Notes under the pieces: model-generated
Seen by the model: the letters and a program-made list of their open reading frames with translations, nothing else
Told to the model about the DNA's origin: nothing
Database searches by the model: none
In this document: positions 35,895-48,220 of the stretch, piece by piece
Position numbering within the stretch: the stretch's first letter is position 1
Layout: each line of letters starts with the position of its first letter
Assembly (NCBI RefSeq): GCF_021869535.1
Contig: NW_026262668.1
Location: 15,484,348 to 15,548,347 of the forward strand
Direction: 5' to 3'
Source of the DNA: Mytilus californianus
Taxonomy: Eukaryota > Mollusca > Bivalvia > Mytilida > Mytilidae
DNA: 64,000 nucleotides
Position numbers and translations under genes: made by a program

Positions 35895-37619
35895 TGAATA
35901 AAACATCTGAGGAGGTGGCCTACTATCAAGCCATTATTGTCTAATAAGGGATCTCGATCCGTAAACTGCATTACAATCTGCGAAAATGATGAAATCATAA
36001 ATGATCCACATTAAGTATCTGAGGTATTTAACAACTTCTTCATTAATGTGACAAAAAATATTGGTAACGTTAAGACTGTCATTGATGAAAATCATCCTAG
36101 TATTAAGTTATTTAAACGCTGTAAACATGAGGGGGGAGAACTTACTCTCCAGCCTGTGACAGATGACTTTGTCAGAAAGCAATAGATAAGCTTAATGCTA
36201 AAAAGGCTATAGGGTATGATGGTATTTCGGCTAAAATGCTAAAATTGGAAAAACCTATAATTATTAGTCCTATTAAAACACTAATCAATAAAAGTTTTAA
36301 AACCTCAGTTTTTCCAGATAAGCTAAAGGTGGCCCAGGTTAGACCACTATTTAAGAAAAACAATATGCTGGACAAAGGAAATTATCGCCCAGTTAGTGTA
36401 CTGCCAAGTATATCCAAATTTTACGAGCGTGCTATTTTTGATCAACTAGCTGAGTTTTTTTAAAAAACACTTTAACCTCCTGTTATCTGCATTTAGATCA
36501 GGATATGGGTGTCAAACTGCCCTCCTTAAAATTATTGAGGATTGGAAGAAGGCACTGGACGATAACAAATTTGTCGCAGCAATATTGATGGACTTATCAA
36601 AGGCATTCGACTGTTTGCCACATGAATTATTATTATTATAAATGAAAACTTATGGTTTATGAAATAGATGTATTACAGAGCTACTTACAAAACAGAAAAC
36701 AATGTGTAGAGATTAATAATATTTGTAGTAATTTTGAAATTATGTTCAAAGGTGTTCCGCAAGGTTCCATACTTGCTTTTTAATATATTCATAAATGACA
36801 TTTTTGGTGTAGTTGACAATAGTACTATATATAATTATGCGGATGACAACACCTTATCCTATGCTGATTTTGATATACAGAATGTCATAAAAAATTTAGA
36901 AAGTGATAGTCTTAAAGTGTTTGACTGGTTGGATTACAATTTAATGAAAGCTAATCAAGATAAATTTCAAGCTCTGGCAATTGGCAAAAAATCTTTTAAT
37001 CATGATATTGTTTTTAATCTTAAAGGAAATAGAATAGAATGTGAAGATGATGTAAAGCTACTGGGAGTCACACTAGACTACAGATTTAAAGTTTGATAAA
37101 CATATATCTGAGATTTGTAAGAAGGCCTCTCGTCAACTTAATGTTCTTAAACGTATTGGTAGATATCTGAATAGACTTGGTCGTCTAACAATTTATTATT
37201 CTTTTATTTTGTCTAATCTTAAATATTGCCCAGTCACCTGGCATTTTTGTAGTGAAAAAAAAAACCACAGTTAAGATAGAAAAAATCCAAGAGAGAGCCT
37301 TGAGATTTGTGTATGAGGATTATAATAGCTCCTATGAATATATTTTACACAAGTCAAAACTTCCATCTCTTAAAAGTCAGAAGATTACGAGCAATAGCTA
37401 TAGAAACTTTTAAAATTATACACAAAAAGAGTCCATCTTATTTAAATGATTTGATTAATATAAAAAATCACAAATATTCCTTCAGATATAAAAATACAGT
37501 TGAACAGCCCCAGGTGAGAACAACAAGCTATGGCATCAATTCTTTTAGATACACAACTGCAAAATTTTGGAATGAACTACCCCAAAGTTTTAGAGATGAA
37601 AACAATTCTAACCAATTTT
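35895..37619 (+). pseudogene. Dead LINE reverse transcriptase, 5' part
   Basis: Broken frames give, in order, PLLSNKGSRSVNCITICEND, VFNNFFINVTKNIGN, AQVRPLFKKNN with NYRPVSVLPSISKFYERAIF (early RT motifs), LMDLSKAFDCLPHELL (the first catalytic Asp region), YADD (36836-36847, the RT active site), GVTLDYRFKF and RLGRLTIYYSFILSNLKYCP. Stops and frameshifts lie between them, so it cannot be active. It resembles CR1/Jockey-type LINEs of marine invertebrates, which is a family-level guess. No endonuclease domain is visible, so it is 5'-truncated. It continues after an insertion, at 38622. Confidence 0.85.
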
Positions 37620-38621
37620 TGTCGAGCCTTCGACTTTAGTCGAAAAAGCGAGACATAGCGATCCTACATTCCGTCGGCGTCGTCGTCGTCGTCGTTGTCG
37701 TCGGCGGCGTCCACAAATATTCACTCTGTGGTTAAAGTTTTTGAAATTTTAATAACTTTCTTAAACTATCCTGAATTTCTACCAAACTATGATCACAAGA
37801 TGGTATCCAGAAGTAAATATTGTAAAAATAAAATTCCATTTTTTCCGTATTTTACTTATAAATGGACTTAGTTTTTCTGCCGGGAAATATTACATTCACT
37901 CTGTGGTTAAAGTTTTTCAAATTTTAATAACTTTCTTAAACTATCCTGGGTTTGTACCAAACTTGGACAGAAACTTGTTTATGATCATAAGATATTATTC
38001 AGAAGTAAATTTTGTAAAAAAATAAATCCATTTTTTCCTTATTTTACTTTTAAATGGACTTAGATTTTCTGCCAGGAAACAACACATTCACTCTGTGGTT
38101 AAAGTTTTTAAAATTTTAATAACTTTCTTATACTATTTTGGATTTGTACCAAACTTGGACAGAAGCTTGTTTATGATCAAAAGCTAGTATCTAGAAGGAA
38201 ATTTTGTAAAAAAATAAATCTATTTTTTCCGTATTTTACTTTTAAATGGACTTAGATTTTCTGCCAGGAAACAACACATTCACTCTGTGGTTAAAGTTTT
38301 TAAAATTTTAATAACTTTCTTATACCTAATTTGGATTTGTATCAAACTTGGACAGAAGCTTGTTTATGATCAGATGCTAGTATCTAGAAGGAAATTATGT
38401 TTTCTTCCAGATAAAATTACATTCAGTCTGCAGTTAAAGTTTTTAAACATTTATTAGATTCATAAACTATCCTTGATTTTTACCAAACTTGGACTGAAGC
38501 TTCTTACAATCAAAAGATAGTATCAAGTGGAATATTTTTATTGATTTACTTCCTCATTTTTGTAGAGCCTGCGATTAACAGAAAAAGTAGGCGAGACACT
38601 GGGTTCCGTGGAACCCTGACG
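37620..38621 (+). mobile_element. Composite tandem-core element E2, inserted in a LINE
   Basis: The left end has the hairpin TTCGACT-TT-AGTCGAA. A GTC/GGC-rich stretch covers 37670-37712. Five direct repeats start ATTCACTCTGTGGTTAAAGT or a variant (37719, 37894, 38086, 38278 and 38421), with spacings of 175, 192, 192 and 143 bp. The right hairpin GGGTTCC-GT-GGAACCC is perfect (38601-38616). AATTTT occurs on both sides (37614-37619 and 38622-38627), so the insertion either made a 6-bp duplication or used microhomology. It interrupts the LINE reading frame between NQF and the terminal Cys motif. Confidence 0.8.
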
Positions 38622-39035
38622 AATTTTCTAAACTTATTGTTACCTGGAATGGTAGTTCATGCCAATGCAATGCCTGCAAATAATTAATGCTTTAATTCTT
38701 AGTGCTTTTTTCTGCTTAATGTGCTATAATTGCTTATGTGTTTTAAAGTGCTTTAAATGTTTTTGATAGTGAGTTGCTTATTGTACTTTTAATATTTCTG
38801 CATGGTATTACATACTTAACTTCTTCATGTCATGTATACTGTATATGTATGCTTCAATGTAATGATTTGCTTTGTGTAGCTTTTGTGTGTGTAGCATGCT
38901 TGCTTTGTTTTAAATGTGCACGTTTTAGATGTTTTGTTTGTAATAAGACGACATAAAAGCTCAATAGAGCTTATGTTTTCTGTATAACGATCTCGTCTAT
39001 AAATAAAGCTTTTGCACTTGAACTTGAACTTTGAA
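38622..39035 (+). pseudogene. LINE 3' end: C-terminal Cys motif and 3'UTR
   Basis: EFSKLIVTWNGSSCQCNACK followed by a stop is the C-terminus of the LINE that breaks off at 37619. W-x-G-x-x-C-x-C-x-x-C is typical of this LINE group. The 3'UTR ends in AATAAAGC and the short tail ACTTGAACTTGAACTTTGAA, the usual microsatellite-like LINE tail. Confidence 0.8.
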
Positions 39036-39042
39036 CTGGGCA

Positions 39043-39262
39043 GGGGTCCCTGGTTCCCACTTCCCTACCCCCAACTCCAACTTCCTCCCCTAACATCCAA
39101 TTCCCTCCCCCTACGCACACTTCTCTCCCCTTACCCCCAGACGAAAGTCAGTAAAAAAAATCCCCAAATATCCCCATTTTTACCCCACCCTCTCTCTTCC
39201 CCCGGTTCCCTCACCTGGCTCCCGCTTCCAATCCACTCACACGTCCACCCCTCGCATATGGT
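39043..39262. repeat. C-rich low-complexity block
   Basis: Repeated CCCTAMCYCCAACTCC-like motifs, strongly pyrimidine-biased on the plus strand. It is similar in style to 8890-9030. The proline/leucine-rich frame across it is an artefact. Confidence 0.6.
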
Positions 39263-39664
39263 ACAACTTCTCTAAAGTAGAAGATATTTTGGTCCCATGT
39301 ACATGATACAATACTCCCATGAATTATGAGTATATTAAAGGAAAGGAATGCCGTTCTCAATGCTATTCTACATTCGAACAGTTTTTTTAAGGTCGTCAAC
39401 GATGAACGAAAGAGTAACAAAACCGATATTGGAATAGTAGTTCAACCGTAGATAACATATGTAGGTGTATCACTGTAATGTACTGGCGAATAATCTGATT
39501 ACACACTGGTTTGAGTTTAATTCTTAACAAATAACATTGCACTGTAAAGTCACATGGGATTAACATAGTACACGTAGTACATTCTGTTTCACACTTACTT
39601 TTACTCATCCTAATTGACCATCAATCAATATTTATGACAAAGATTCTTAAAACATTGCTAATGT

Positions 39665-39759
39665 AAATTACTAATTTGAAGTACAGTTATTCCCCAAATC
39701 AATGTATGGTCAAATTACTAATTTGAATTACAGCTATTCCCCCAATCAATAAATGGTCA
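39665..39759 (+). repeat. 47-bp tandem duplication
   Basis: AAATTACTAATTTGAAKTAC starts at 39665 and 39712, followed in both by a TATTCCCC..AATCAAT..ATGGTC block. Confidence 0.85.
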
Positions 39760-39997
39760 AATTAATAAAAATAAACAACTTCAAAAACAAAACAAAACCA
39801 AACAAAAGAAACAAAAATAAAACACAACAAAGACTGAAAAGGTGAGGAGAATGATTCTGTTTTGGGATAAAATCGAAATAAGAAAATTCAGAAAAAATTT
39901 CAAGACCGCCAAACGCAAAATAAGATCAAATAAAATCACATATGATGCCAAATGACTTTTTTACTTTAATTTTGCTTGTCAAACTGATCTTTACAGT

Positions 39998-40345
39998 TTG
40001 GTCTTATGTTGTGTTGTTACACCACTGTCCCTGGTTAGGGGAGGGTTGAGCGCTAACATACATATATAACCCCGCCACATTCAGTATGTGCCTAACCCAA
40101 GTCAGAAGCCTGTTATTCAGTGGTAGTGGTTGGTTGATGTCTGCAGTAGTTTTTTTCGTTAATTCTTTGTGATAAATCAGGTCGTTGTTGTTGTGGTTTG
40201 TTTCAATTGTTTCACATTTTGTCATGCCGAAATTTTTTATAGCTTAATATACGGTATGGGTTTTTCTCGTTGATGGAGGCCGTACGGTGACCTATGGTTG
40301 CTTAAATCCACCTCATTTGGACTCTGGTGGATAGTTGTCTCATTG
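39998..40345 (+). repeat. Family A repeat, full-length copy
   Basis: TTATGTTGTGTTGTTACACC, CCGCCACATTCAGTATGTGC, TTTATAGCTTAATATACGG, GGCCGTACGGTGACCTATGG and TGGATAGTTGTCTCATTGGC occur in order. It is flanked by imperfect direct repeats AAAATAAGATCAAATAAAAT at 39919 and 40453. Confidence 0.8.
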
Positions 40346-40599
40346 GCGATCAATGAACAAAGCAATAAACAAAAAGCAAAACCCACAGAAAAGTACGGAC
40401 AAGCATAGATATAGTAACCATTATATCTGTGGGACAAGCAATCGCGAACACTTAAACAGAAAATAAGATCAAATAAAATTGTGATGCCAATTAATAACTG
40501 TTTCTGTAATTGATCTGTCATTAACCCAAATATTGCAGTATAGACAAATAATAAAAAGATATACTGAAATGGTAGGGGAACTGTCGTATACATGCCAGG

Positions 40600-40794
40600 G
40601 CCGCGGATCAAGGATTTTGGCAGAGGGACGTATTTCGTGGACACGGAATAAATACTGCCGAGCTTGGCGAACCGAAAGTTTTTTGAACGGTTTTATGCTA
40701 GAAATTAATATAAATCGTGAGAAACATGATATTTGTTTTATTTTTGGCGATCAAATGGGGGTGTATCCCCTCTTAGCCCTGCACCGGATCCGCC
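40600..40794. mobile_element. GGCGGATCC-type MITE, longer variant
   Basis: Left CCGCGGATCAAGG and right CCGGATCCGCC form inverted ends. The GGGGTGTATCCCC shoulder is present. The interior is longer than in other copies. Confidence 0.6.
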
Positions 40795-40855
40795 AATACA
40801 TGCACTAATCGTGTACACGAAGGTTGTCGACGTATATTTGTTCCACCTAACAGAA

Positions 40856-41003
40856 GTTCCACTGGAAACTTTGTTATAAACAATGTCATAATATCTGTTC
40901 CTGTTGGAACAAATATTCTATGCCATTTATTCCGTTAGGAACATTTACTGTAATATTTATTCCAGTGGAAATAATATTCCCGAATATTGTTTCCATTTGG
41001 AAC
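40856..41003. repeat. Five TTCC-N3/4-GGAA palindromes
   Basis: GTTCCACTGGAAAC (40856), GTTCCTGTTGGAAC (40897), ATTCCGTTAGGAAC (40929), ATTCCAGTGGAAAT (40959) and TTTCCATTTGGAAC (40990). The last four are about 30-32 bp apart. A degenerate tandem or fold-back repeat is likely. Confidence 0.8.
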
Positions 41004-42094
41004 TTATATTATGAAGGAACTTCTATTCCGTGACAAGGTGACCCTCAAATGACATAACAGACCTTTTTAAAATCATATTACAAAACGTTGCTCAAATCTT
41101 ACATTATCAAAATTTTCACAATAGGTCGATGAAATTTCAAATCACGTACTATTTATAACATTGTAATAACCATTCCTATGAATAGTACTTGCCTAATACG
41201 GGTGTATTGTCAAATTTACTAATGACGTACACCCATATACAGTGTATCATATGATATGACAATATTTTATAATGTACAAATCTATAAGCATGAATGGTAT
41301 GTGGGTCATATAGTAAAGGAGTTACGTACTGGTTTTACTCGAGTGTAAAATCTTTTTAAATGTCTACGTAATCGGCCTACAAACTACCTGAATAATATTG
41401 TTAACTTAGATATATCGTAAATATTTTTCAGTTTATAAAGTAGGCGTATAAAATTTCGTGACCATTAATGTCTATTCATTGTCCGCGTTAAGAAGTACGC
41501 AATGACCACACATAATGGGTCCACTAAAAGTCCAAATTACAAATTTTTGGAATCATGTGACCATGGTAATAAATTGGCACAATGTCAAATGTAATATCTA
41601 TTCTTTATTTCGTAAAAAAATATATAAAAGCAGTCGTGTTCTTTTTTCGTTTGCACCGTCCAGACTTTTGTCCGAACAATCTTTATTCATAAATTATTAT
41701 CTTTACGGTCTTTACGTTTTACGTATTATCTAGTCATTTTACAGAAAGAACTTTCATAAGTAGGCATCGTCAGTAGTTGTTGAGTTTCGCGTATTGTGCA
41801 ATTGTGTGTTTTTTTTTATGTAAGAAGTATAGTGTACCTTTCAGTACATGTACTTCTTGTATATTTTATTGGTGACATCAAGATCAAGATAAGGTAAACA
41901 AAGGAAGTGTATTTATAGAATTTTACTTCCTTTTCTTGATTTAAAGTTTAACGTATAAGGATTTACATGTAAGTAGTTGTGGGTAGGTGTTAGTCACGAA
42001 CATACGACATAACTTTAAGTTCAAAATAGTGTATAAGTCATGAATAGTTGTTTATCATATTGAAACAGCTTCTTTTGTTTTGAAATGATTGATT
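41004..42094. other. Intergenic, nothing recognised
   Basis: No supported feature. Confidence 0.45.
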
Positions 42095-42350
42095 GAATGA
42101 TTGATTGGAAGTTTAACGCTACTTTCAGCACTATTGTGCTATTTCGTGGCGGTCAGTTCTTATTGGCGGAGGAAGCCGGAGTGCCAGGAATAACCACCGA
42201 CCTTTGGTAGGAAAACTGACAATCCTAGTCAATTAAGATTGGAGTCGAGTGCCTGCCACATGCGGGATTCAAACTCACAACCTCGGTGTTGGCAGGCTAG
42301 TGATATGGTAGTTCGACTACTTAGACCACTCGGCCACCGAGGCCACTTGA
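42095..42350 (-). mobile_element. tRNA-derived SINE
   Basis: Read on the minus strand it starts with a tRNA-like head. An A box GGTGGCCGAGTGGTCTAAG (42339-42321) is followed by a B box GAGTTTGAATCCC at about 42277-42265, spaced as in a leucine- or serine-type tRNA. A conserved core includes GGCACTCCGGCTTCCTCC, and a (CAAT)n tail ends near 42095. Mollusc V- or Meta-type SINEs have this layout, but the exact family name would need a search. Confidence 0.85.
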
Positions 42351-42439
42351 AAAGAAGGAATGTATCTTATGTCATTAGTGAGAATTTTCATTAAAAATGA
42401 TAAAAGCAATAAATGTAGAATAAAGTTCAGAAAAAGGTG

Positions 42440-42720
42440 ACAATAAAAAACATGTTGACGAAAGACAGACAAAATCAAAACCAAAAGAAAAATATATGGA
42501 CAGACAAACGACAAACAAACGACAGATAACAAAACATTACCCGGACAACTAAAACTTAAGCAACAGTAACCCAACCTACAAATCGGGTGCTCTGGAAGGG
42601 TAAGGTGTTTCAGTTCTAAGCTTTATAATGTCTGATATCAATGCCCATTCATATGATGGACGCGAATAACGGGATAAAAGCGTACCATTGTGTTCTGGTC
42701 GGGGGTTGTCTGACTCAATG
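42440..42720 (-). repeat. Family C-related tail, reverse copy
   Basis: CAGACAAACGACAAACAAAC, CCCAACCTACAAATCGGGT and GCTCTGGAAGGGTAAG correspond in reverse to the family C blocks CTTACCCTTCCGGAGC and following. Confidence 0.5.
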
Positions 42721-42779
42721 TTTTGTTTTCTGTTAAATCTATTGTGGAACATTGTACGTCTGTTTGTTATAATGTCTAT

Positions 42780-42890
42780 GAAAAAGACATACGCCCGGTG
42801 ACCTATATAATTGCATACTACCACTTCATTTTAACTCTGGTGGATAGCTATCTCATTGGCAATCATACCACATATCCTCATTTTTATAAT
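42780..42890 (+). repeat. Family A, right-end fragment
   Basis: CCCGGTGACCTATATAATTG, then CTCTGGTGGATAGCTATCTC and ATTGGCAATCATACCACATA are the last blocks of family A. Confidence 0.75.
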
Positions 42891-44258
42891 AATTTTGTAT
42901 AACCCCTATTTCAATAAATTTGCTTCTGGTTTCTCTTTGTGTATTCCAGTCCGTTCCTTTCTTTTTTATCCGCAAAAACTTGCTTGTTCGGGCTACTATA
43001 GATACTGACACAATTACCAGTTATAACGTCTATAAGTCGAAGATATGATCCCGCTACTTTTTAGCTCATTTGATTCAAATATCGTAGGTATAAAAATTTA
43101 TATAACAACAATCTTCAGATATACAAAATTAATCTATTAGTCTTCCAGACATTTTGGATTTTGTCTGACATGTTACTTTTCGTCATTTAAACAAAACTTT
43201 GAAAAACTACAAAACTGTCTCATTTGGAGATCTTCTTATTTATCTTTTTCCAAAAACACATTTGTCTTCAAGATATTGAATAAAGTGATGCTTATAAGTT
43301 TTAAATATCTGTTTAGTAAGACTTCCTCCCATGTAAGTTTTACATTTTACATTTTTGTTTTAATTCAAAGGTATCAAATAATGACTCTAGTCATTCTTCC
43401 CAATGCATTTTTGGACGTTTATAAACATCTTGTAGTAAGAATCTTAAATCTTGTTTTATTTTATTGTTTTTATTATATTTCCTTTTTTGTAAATTGGAAA
43501 TTTCAAAATATGTCTATTTCAAAATATGTCTAGATTTACAAAGTAGGAAATATAACATTTTCATTGAGTTAAAAATTGACGACTATTTACAAAAGGCATG
43601 GAAGAAATGTATGTCTGTTTTGTTTATACCCTTTAGTTGTTCCTACTCCATAATGTTAATACTTTTGAATGTTCACACGTTTGGTCTTTGGCCTACCTGA
43701 TGAAGTTTATTCCAGAAAAAAGTTTTGTGCATAGAAATCATAAGTTTTTACTACAATTAGGTCGACAACGCTGCTGGTGGACTAACAATTGCCAAGTTTA
43801 AAATCTGCTAAGCACCTCCGGTGCTGACATGTCTGATACAATTAGTTTGTGTAATTTCTTAAAATTATTTCATTGTGCTAATTAAACTCAAAGCAAAGTT
43901 TTACCAGAGTCAGTTGTGGCTGTTCTGTATAGGCCCTTTTGGTTTATGTGTTCTTATAGACGTTTAATAAAAGTCAATTTTCGAAAAAAAAAATGGTCTT
44001 GAGCTTTTCTTGAGAATGTTATTCCATAAAACAGTGTTTTGTGCATGGAGATTTATCTGAAAAGAAACCTTCAGCTCGAGACGAGAACTTTGTGAAAGAA
44101 AAATCTTCTAAATGTATTATTATGCGTTATATATATATTTTTTATTTACGAAAAACTTTTTACATTTAAATATATTGTCTTTTTATGTATGTATTAGATG
44201 TCTGTTCTAGTGATAGTGTCACAAAAGTCGTTTTCCGCTAGCATCCTTTTATATATAC
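42891..44258. other. Intergenic, nothing recognised
   Basis: Open frames here are AT-rich and hydrophobic by composition. No gene is supported. Confidence 0.45.
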
Positions 44259-44558
44259 TGGTCATTTATGCTTCCTGTACTAAGTTTATGCTTCTATACG
44301 CGAACTGCTAATTCCTATAAGTGTATCGTTCACCCGGTATTAAGCGGGTGTTCGAATTTCTGCAGATAGACTGCTTATTTCTAGGGTTATTATACACCCA
44401 GCATAAAGTTGATGTTTCTACATGTAGATTGCTTATTTACAATGGTATCATTCACCCAGTATTGTCTGGATGCTCTAATAGTTGGGCTGCTAATTCCTAA
44501 AGGTGTAATTCACCAAGCATTAAGAGGAATTTGCTATATGTGGACTGGTAATTGCTCC
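44259..44558 (+). repeat. Old, decayed ~58-bp minisatellite
   Basis: Units begin CTGCTWATTYCT at 44305, 44371, 44429, 44487 and 44545 (spacings of 66, 58, 58 and 58), with a shared TCACCCRGTATT block and a TGTTTCTA-like end. A shorter unit may precede at 44259. The units are strongly diverged from each other. Confidence 0.7.
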
Positions 44559-45109
44559 AACAGATTGATTCACTATGCAAACTTTAATATCAATATTATA
44601 GTTTTAAAAATATCGGAAATTTTTGTAATTACTGGTAGTTTGTTGTCATTAACAAATACAATATGACGTCATATTTTACGTATGTATCGCTCGTGTGTTT
44701 ATAAATAGTGCTGGTCGATATGATGCCTGGAATATATTATATGGATGTCAATGACATCAAATTTTACAATAAAGAAAACAAAATCTGTAACTAAGAAGGA
44801 ATAACAAATAATTCAACTACAAGGTTACTTAAAAAATACAGATAAATTCAAACCATGTCAGAAATCAATTTCGATTGATATTACAAACCTGAGAAGCAAA
44901 CAATAAAAATACGACAAATAAAACAACAGAGAAATGCAAACAAACAACATTGAAAACTAAAGCTATGCAAATTGGATTTCCATGAATGTGGGAGTGAAAT
45001 CTTGTGCTCCGAAGAGTTTTAACAAATTCTGCTAAGCATACTTGTTTTTGTTAATATGTCTTTTGATTGAGTTAAGCCATTTCAATTGATATTTTATAGT
45101 GTGTTTTTC

Positions 45110-45465
45110 TATGTTGTGATGTTACACTATTGTTTCAGGTAGGGTGAAGGTTGGCGCCTATTAAAACGTTTAAACCCGCTGCATTTGTTTGCACCTGTCC
45201 TAAGTCAGGAACCTGATGTTCAGTTTTTGTCGTTTGTTGATGTGGTTCATAAGTGTTTCTTGTTTCTCGTTTTTTATAGATTAGACCGTTGGTTTTCCTG
45301 TTTGAATGGTTTTACACTAGTCATTTTTGGGACCCTTTATAGCTTGCTGTTCGGTGTGAGCCAAGGCTCTGTGTTGAAGGCCGTACTTTGACCTATAATG
45401 GTTTACTTTACAAATTGTGACTTGGATGGAGAGTTGTCTCATTGGCACTCATACCCCATTTTATA
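45110..45465 (+). repeat. Family A repeat, nearly full length
   Basis: CTATGTTGTGATGTTACACT, CCCGCTGCATTTGTTTGCAC, GTTTGAATGGTTTTACACTA, AAGGCCGTACTTTGACCTAT and GAGTTGTCTCATTGGCACTC occur in family order. Confidence 0.8.
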
Positions 45466-47709
45466 TCTATTTACATATATACTGCAAGGTATTCGGATCA
45501 GATTATGGACAACTTTGGTTTGATACATAAGCAATACTTTCAACAACGTTCCAAATTTCTCTTAGCATCTAGTGAAAAATAATCAGTTACAACTCATATA
45601 ATCAGTAATTATTTAAAGAATTAAAAAGATAAATGCATAATGTTTTTTCGATTTTCAGTTATAGTTCTACGAGCCAAAGTTGTATGCAAAATTTTACCAA
45701 AATAAGTGGCATAGCCCATTTACTGTAACTAGGTGAACCTTAAAAATTAATACGTCTAAAGGACAAACGTGTGTAGCCAGACAATTGCTAAAAATTATTG
45801 CCAAAATAGTGCACAGATTCTTTTGCTTTTTGTGAATTAGATCCTTGGTTTCTGTAAACATTTAAACATAAAAAGAAGCAAAACAAGAACACCAAGCGAT
45901 GATCATAGCTGATGATCATGATTAAACAAACCACTAGTAAGACACGGATCAAAACAAATGAAAGTCAATCATGTTCCTAACTGGATAAAACGGGTTTTAC
46001 CACGACAGGTGTAATACACATAACTGTCATTACCGGAGTACATACCTATCTGCATATCTGTAACTAAAAAAGGTGGTTTAAGTCCATATAAACAGATTTC
46101 TTTTCAACTAAATAGAACTTGTAAGATTATAGTTATTTTTTTTTGCAAAATTGAACCCTATAAAAAAGCCAGCAATAACAAATAAAATACATGCGAACAA
46201 TAATACAACAAATGTCCAAGTCTATGAGACGGATGTCAAAACTGAAACATCAGTTCTTTGGTGTTTTTGTATCATAGTAAAGTAGAAAAAATATTTAATA
46301 TACATTTAAGTAGGAAGTAACTGGTAGATATCACTCCTGCTGGACTGTTGATCACCAATGATATCATTCGACCGGTAGTAAATGTCGTTTTATATGGTAA
46401 ATTATCGGCTATGTTCTTTACATAGATTGCAAAAACTATTAAAGGTTGCAATTCGTGTAGACAAAGAAGATAACGGAAATTTCTACTACTCTTTTTGGTC
46501 CATATTGAACATATGACTCCAATGTATGTAAGGTAATCAAATTGTGAATACCATTCAGACGACCATGGGTCACTTTGAGGTATTTGTACGCTATACAGGC
46601 CAATTCGGCACAAAGGGAGATAACTTTCATTTTTTTTCATATATCTGTATTATGTAAGCTGTTGCAAAACTAGTTTGTAATCTAGCCTAAATAACAAATA
46701 TCCAACTTTTCAGAACACCAAAAATGCATTATACAATCAGAGATAATTACTTATCAGTGATACATACCACAAGATGTCTCCATATTACACAAACTTACTG
46801 AACTTTATCTTCGATATTATCGAGTTTCAAATCAACACAACGTGGTTGCCATCGTATCCTTATAACTCAATAGATACATTAAACTGCATGAAAAAATCTT
46901 TAGTGAGTTAATTTTGTTTAATGTTTCAAGATTAAATCTTTGGAAAGGCAAAAAAAGGGGGGGGAATCGAGAACAAGTGCAACAAACGCCAAGGGGCGAG
47001 AATTTGATATGTTGGGCCGGTGTTTAAAATAAATGACCCAACATAACAAATAATCTTTTAAGAGGCTGCTTGAAAATAAACATCATATAATGTTGGAAAT
47101 AGTTGTGCAGGAAAGATGAAAATATATATTCATGCAGGATGGTCTCAACATGCCCAAACAATAGTTCCTCGCAATGATTGAAAATAAATGTTCATGCGAT
47201 AGAATTAACCCACCCCCCCCCAAACCCCCCAACCCCGAACCGATAATATGACATGGTCGTCCTGTAAGTCAGTTTTCATATTATGACAAAAGGATAGTAT
47301 AATTATAACTGTGATATCATATCAAAATGTCACCTGATAAATTGGTTTTTAAAAAAGGTCACAAGATACGTTCTGAACCCCAATAATTTCCATCAAGATG
47401 TTGCATATTCCCAACCAAACCACTGTTGACATTTCGCAATTATTGATTAATACAACCTGTGGTTGGTAAATAATATCAAGATAATTTAGTCATAAAACAA
47501 ACAATAATAATCTCTGTTTTTAAATTACCTGAATGAAAAAAACGATTTCTAAAAATTAGCATATATGTGTTTTTAGCTCAAGGGAATTTCCCAGATTACT
47601 AGAACAAAAGAAATATATACTTCCTTGAATTCATTACGACAAATGAGTGTTTTTTTATTACAAGAAAAAAATATAAGTTGGTTAGTAAAGCCAAGATCAA
47701 TATAGGCTA
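45466..47709. other. Intergenic, no gene recognised
   Basis: Two overlapping minus-strand frames at 46272-46640 show no domain. A C-rich run lies at 47211-47230. Nothing is supported. Confidence 0.45.
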
Positions 47710-47870
47710 AGTGTTGACATATATCCAATTTCTCACTTCCTGTCAAAGGTCGTAGGTTCTCTCCGGGCACTCCGTCTTCCTCCACCAAATAAAATCTGGT
47801 GGCCAAGGAATAGCCAATAGTGCCGAAAGTGGCGATAAAACACCAAAAAACAATCAATTAATCCAATTCA
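47710..47870 (+). mobile_element. SINE fragment, 5'-truncated
   Basis: CAAAGGTCGTAGGTTCTCTC, CGGGCACTCCGTCTTCCTCC, GAAAGTGGCGATAAAACACC and a CAATCAATTAATC tail match, in order, the core and tail of the SINE at 42095. No tRNA-like head is present. Confidence 0.75.
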
Positions 47871-48220
47871 AAACACTGTTTTTACTGGTGTATTGATCAC
47901 TGATGTGAAATAATTCTGGTCACAACCATTAACGCGTTTAACTACATCTTAAATAGCCTGTTGGTTTTATTTGATTTAAACACATTAAAATTATAACAAT
48001 TTATTAAGCAAGTAGAACTGTGATATTTTAGATAACACTGCTTTATAAACCTAAACTAGCAATATATAACTAGTAAAAGAACAACTTTTGACAGCTTTAG
48101 AAATGACGTATTTGCCGCCATATTAGTCTCCATTCGCTACATAGTCCTGATATTGTTTGCTCTTGGTAAGCAACTTCTAGACAAGACTTTGGTTTTGCCT
48201 AAGGTTGATGCAAACCTAAC

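Noticed and set aside
40856..41003. STAT-type or heat-shock binding sites
   Set aside because: The STAT core is TTC-N3-GAA, whereas these are TTC-N5/6-GAA. Heat-shock elements need contiguous alternating GAA/TTC units at 2-bp spacing, which are absent.
46272..46640. 122-residue minus-strand open frame as a gene
   Set aside because: Two overlapping frames of similar length, no recognisable motif, composition like the surroundings.
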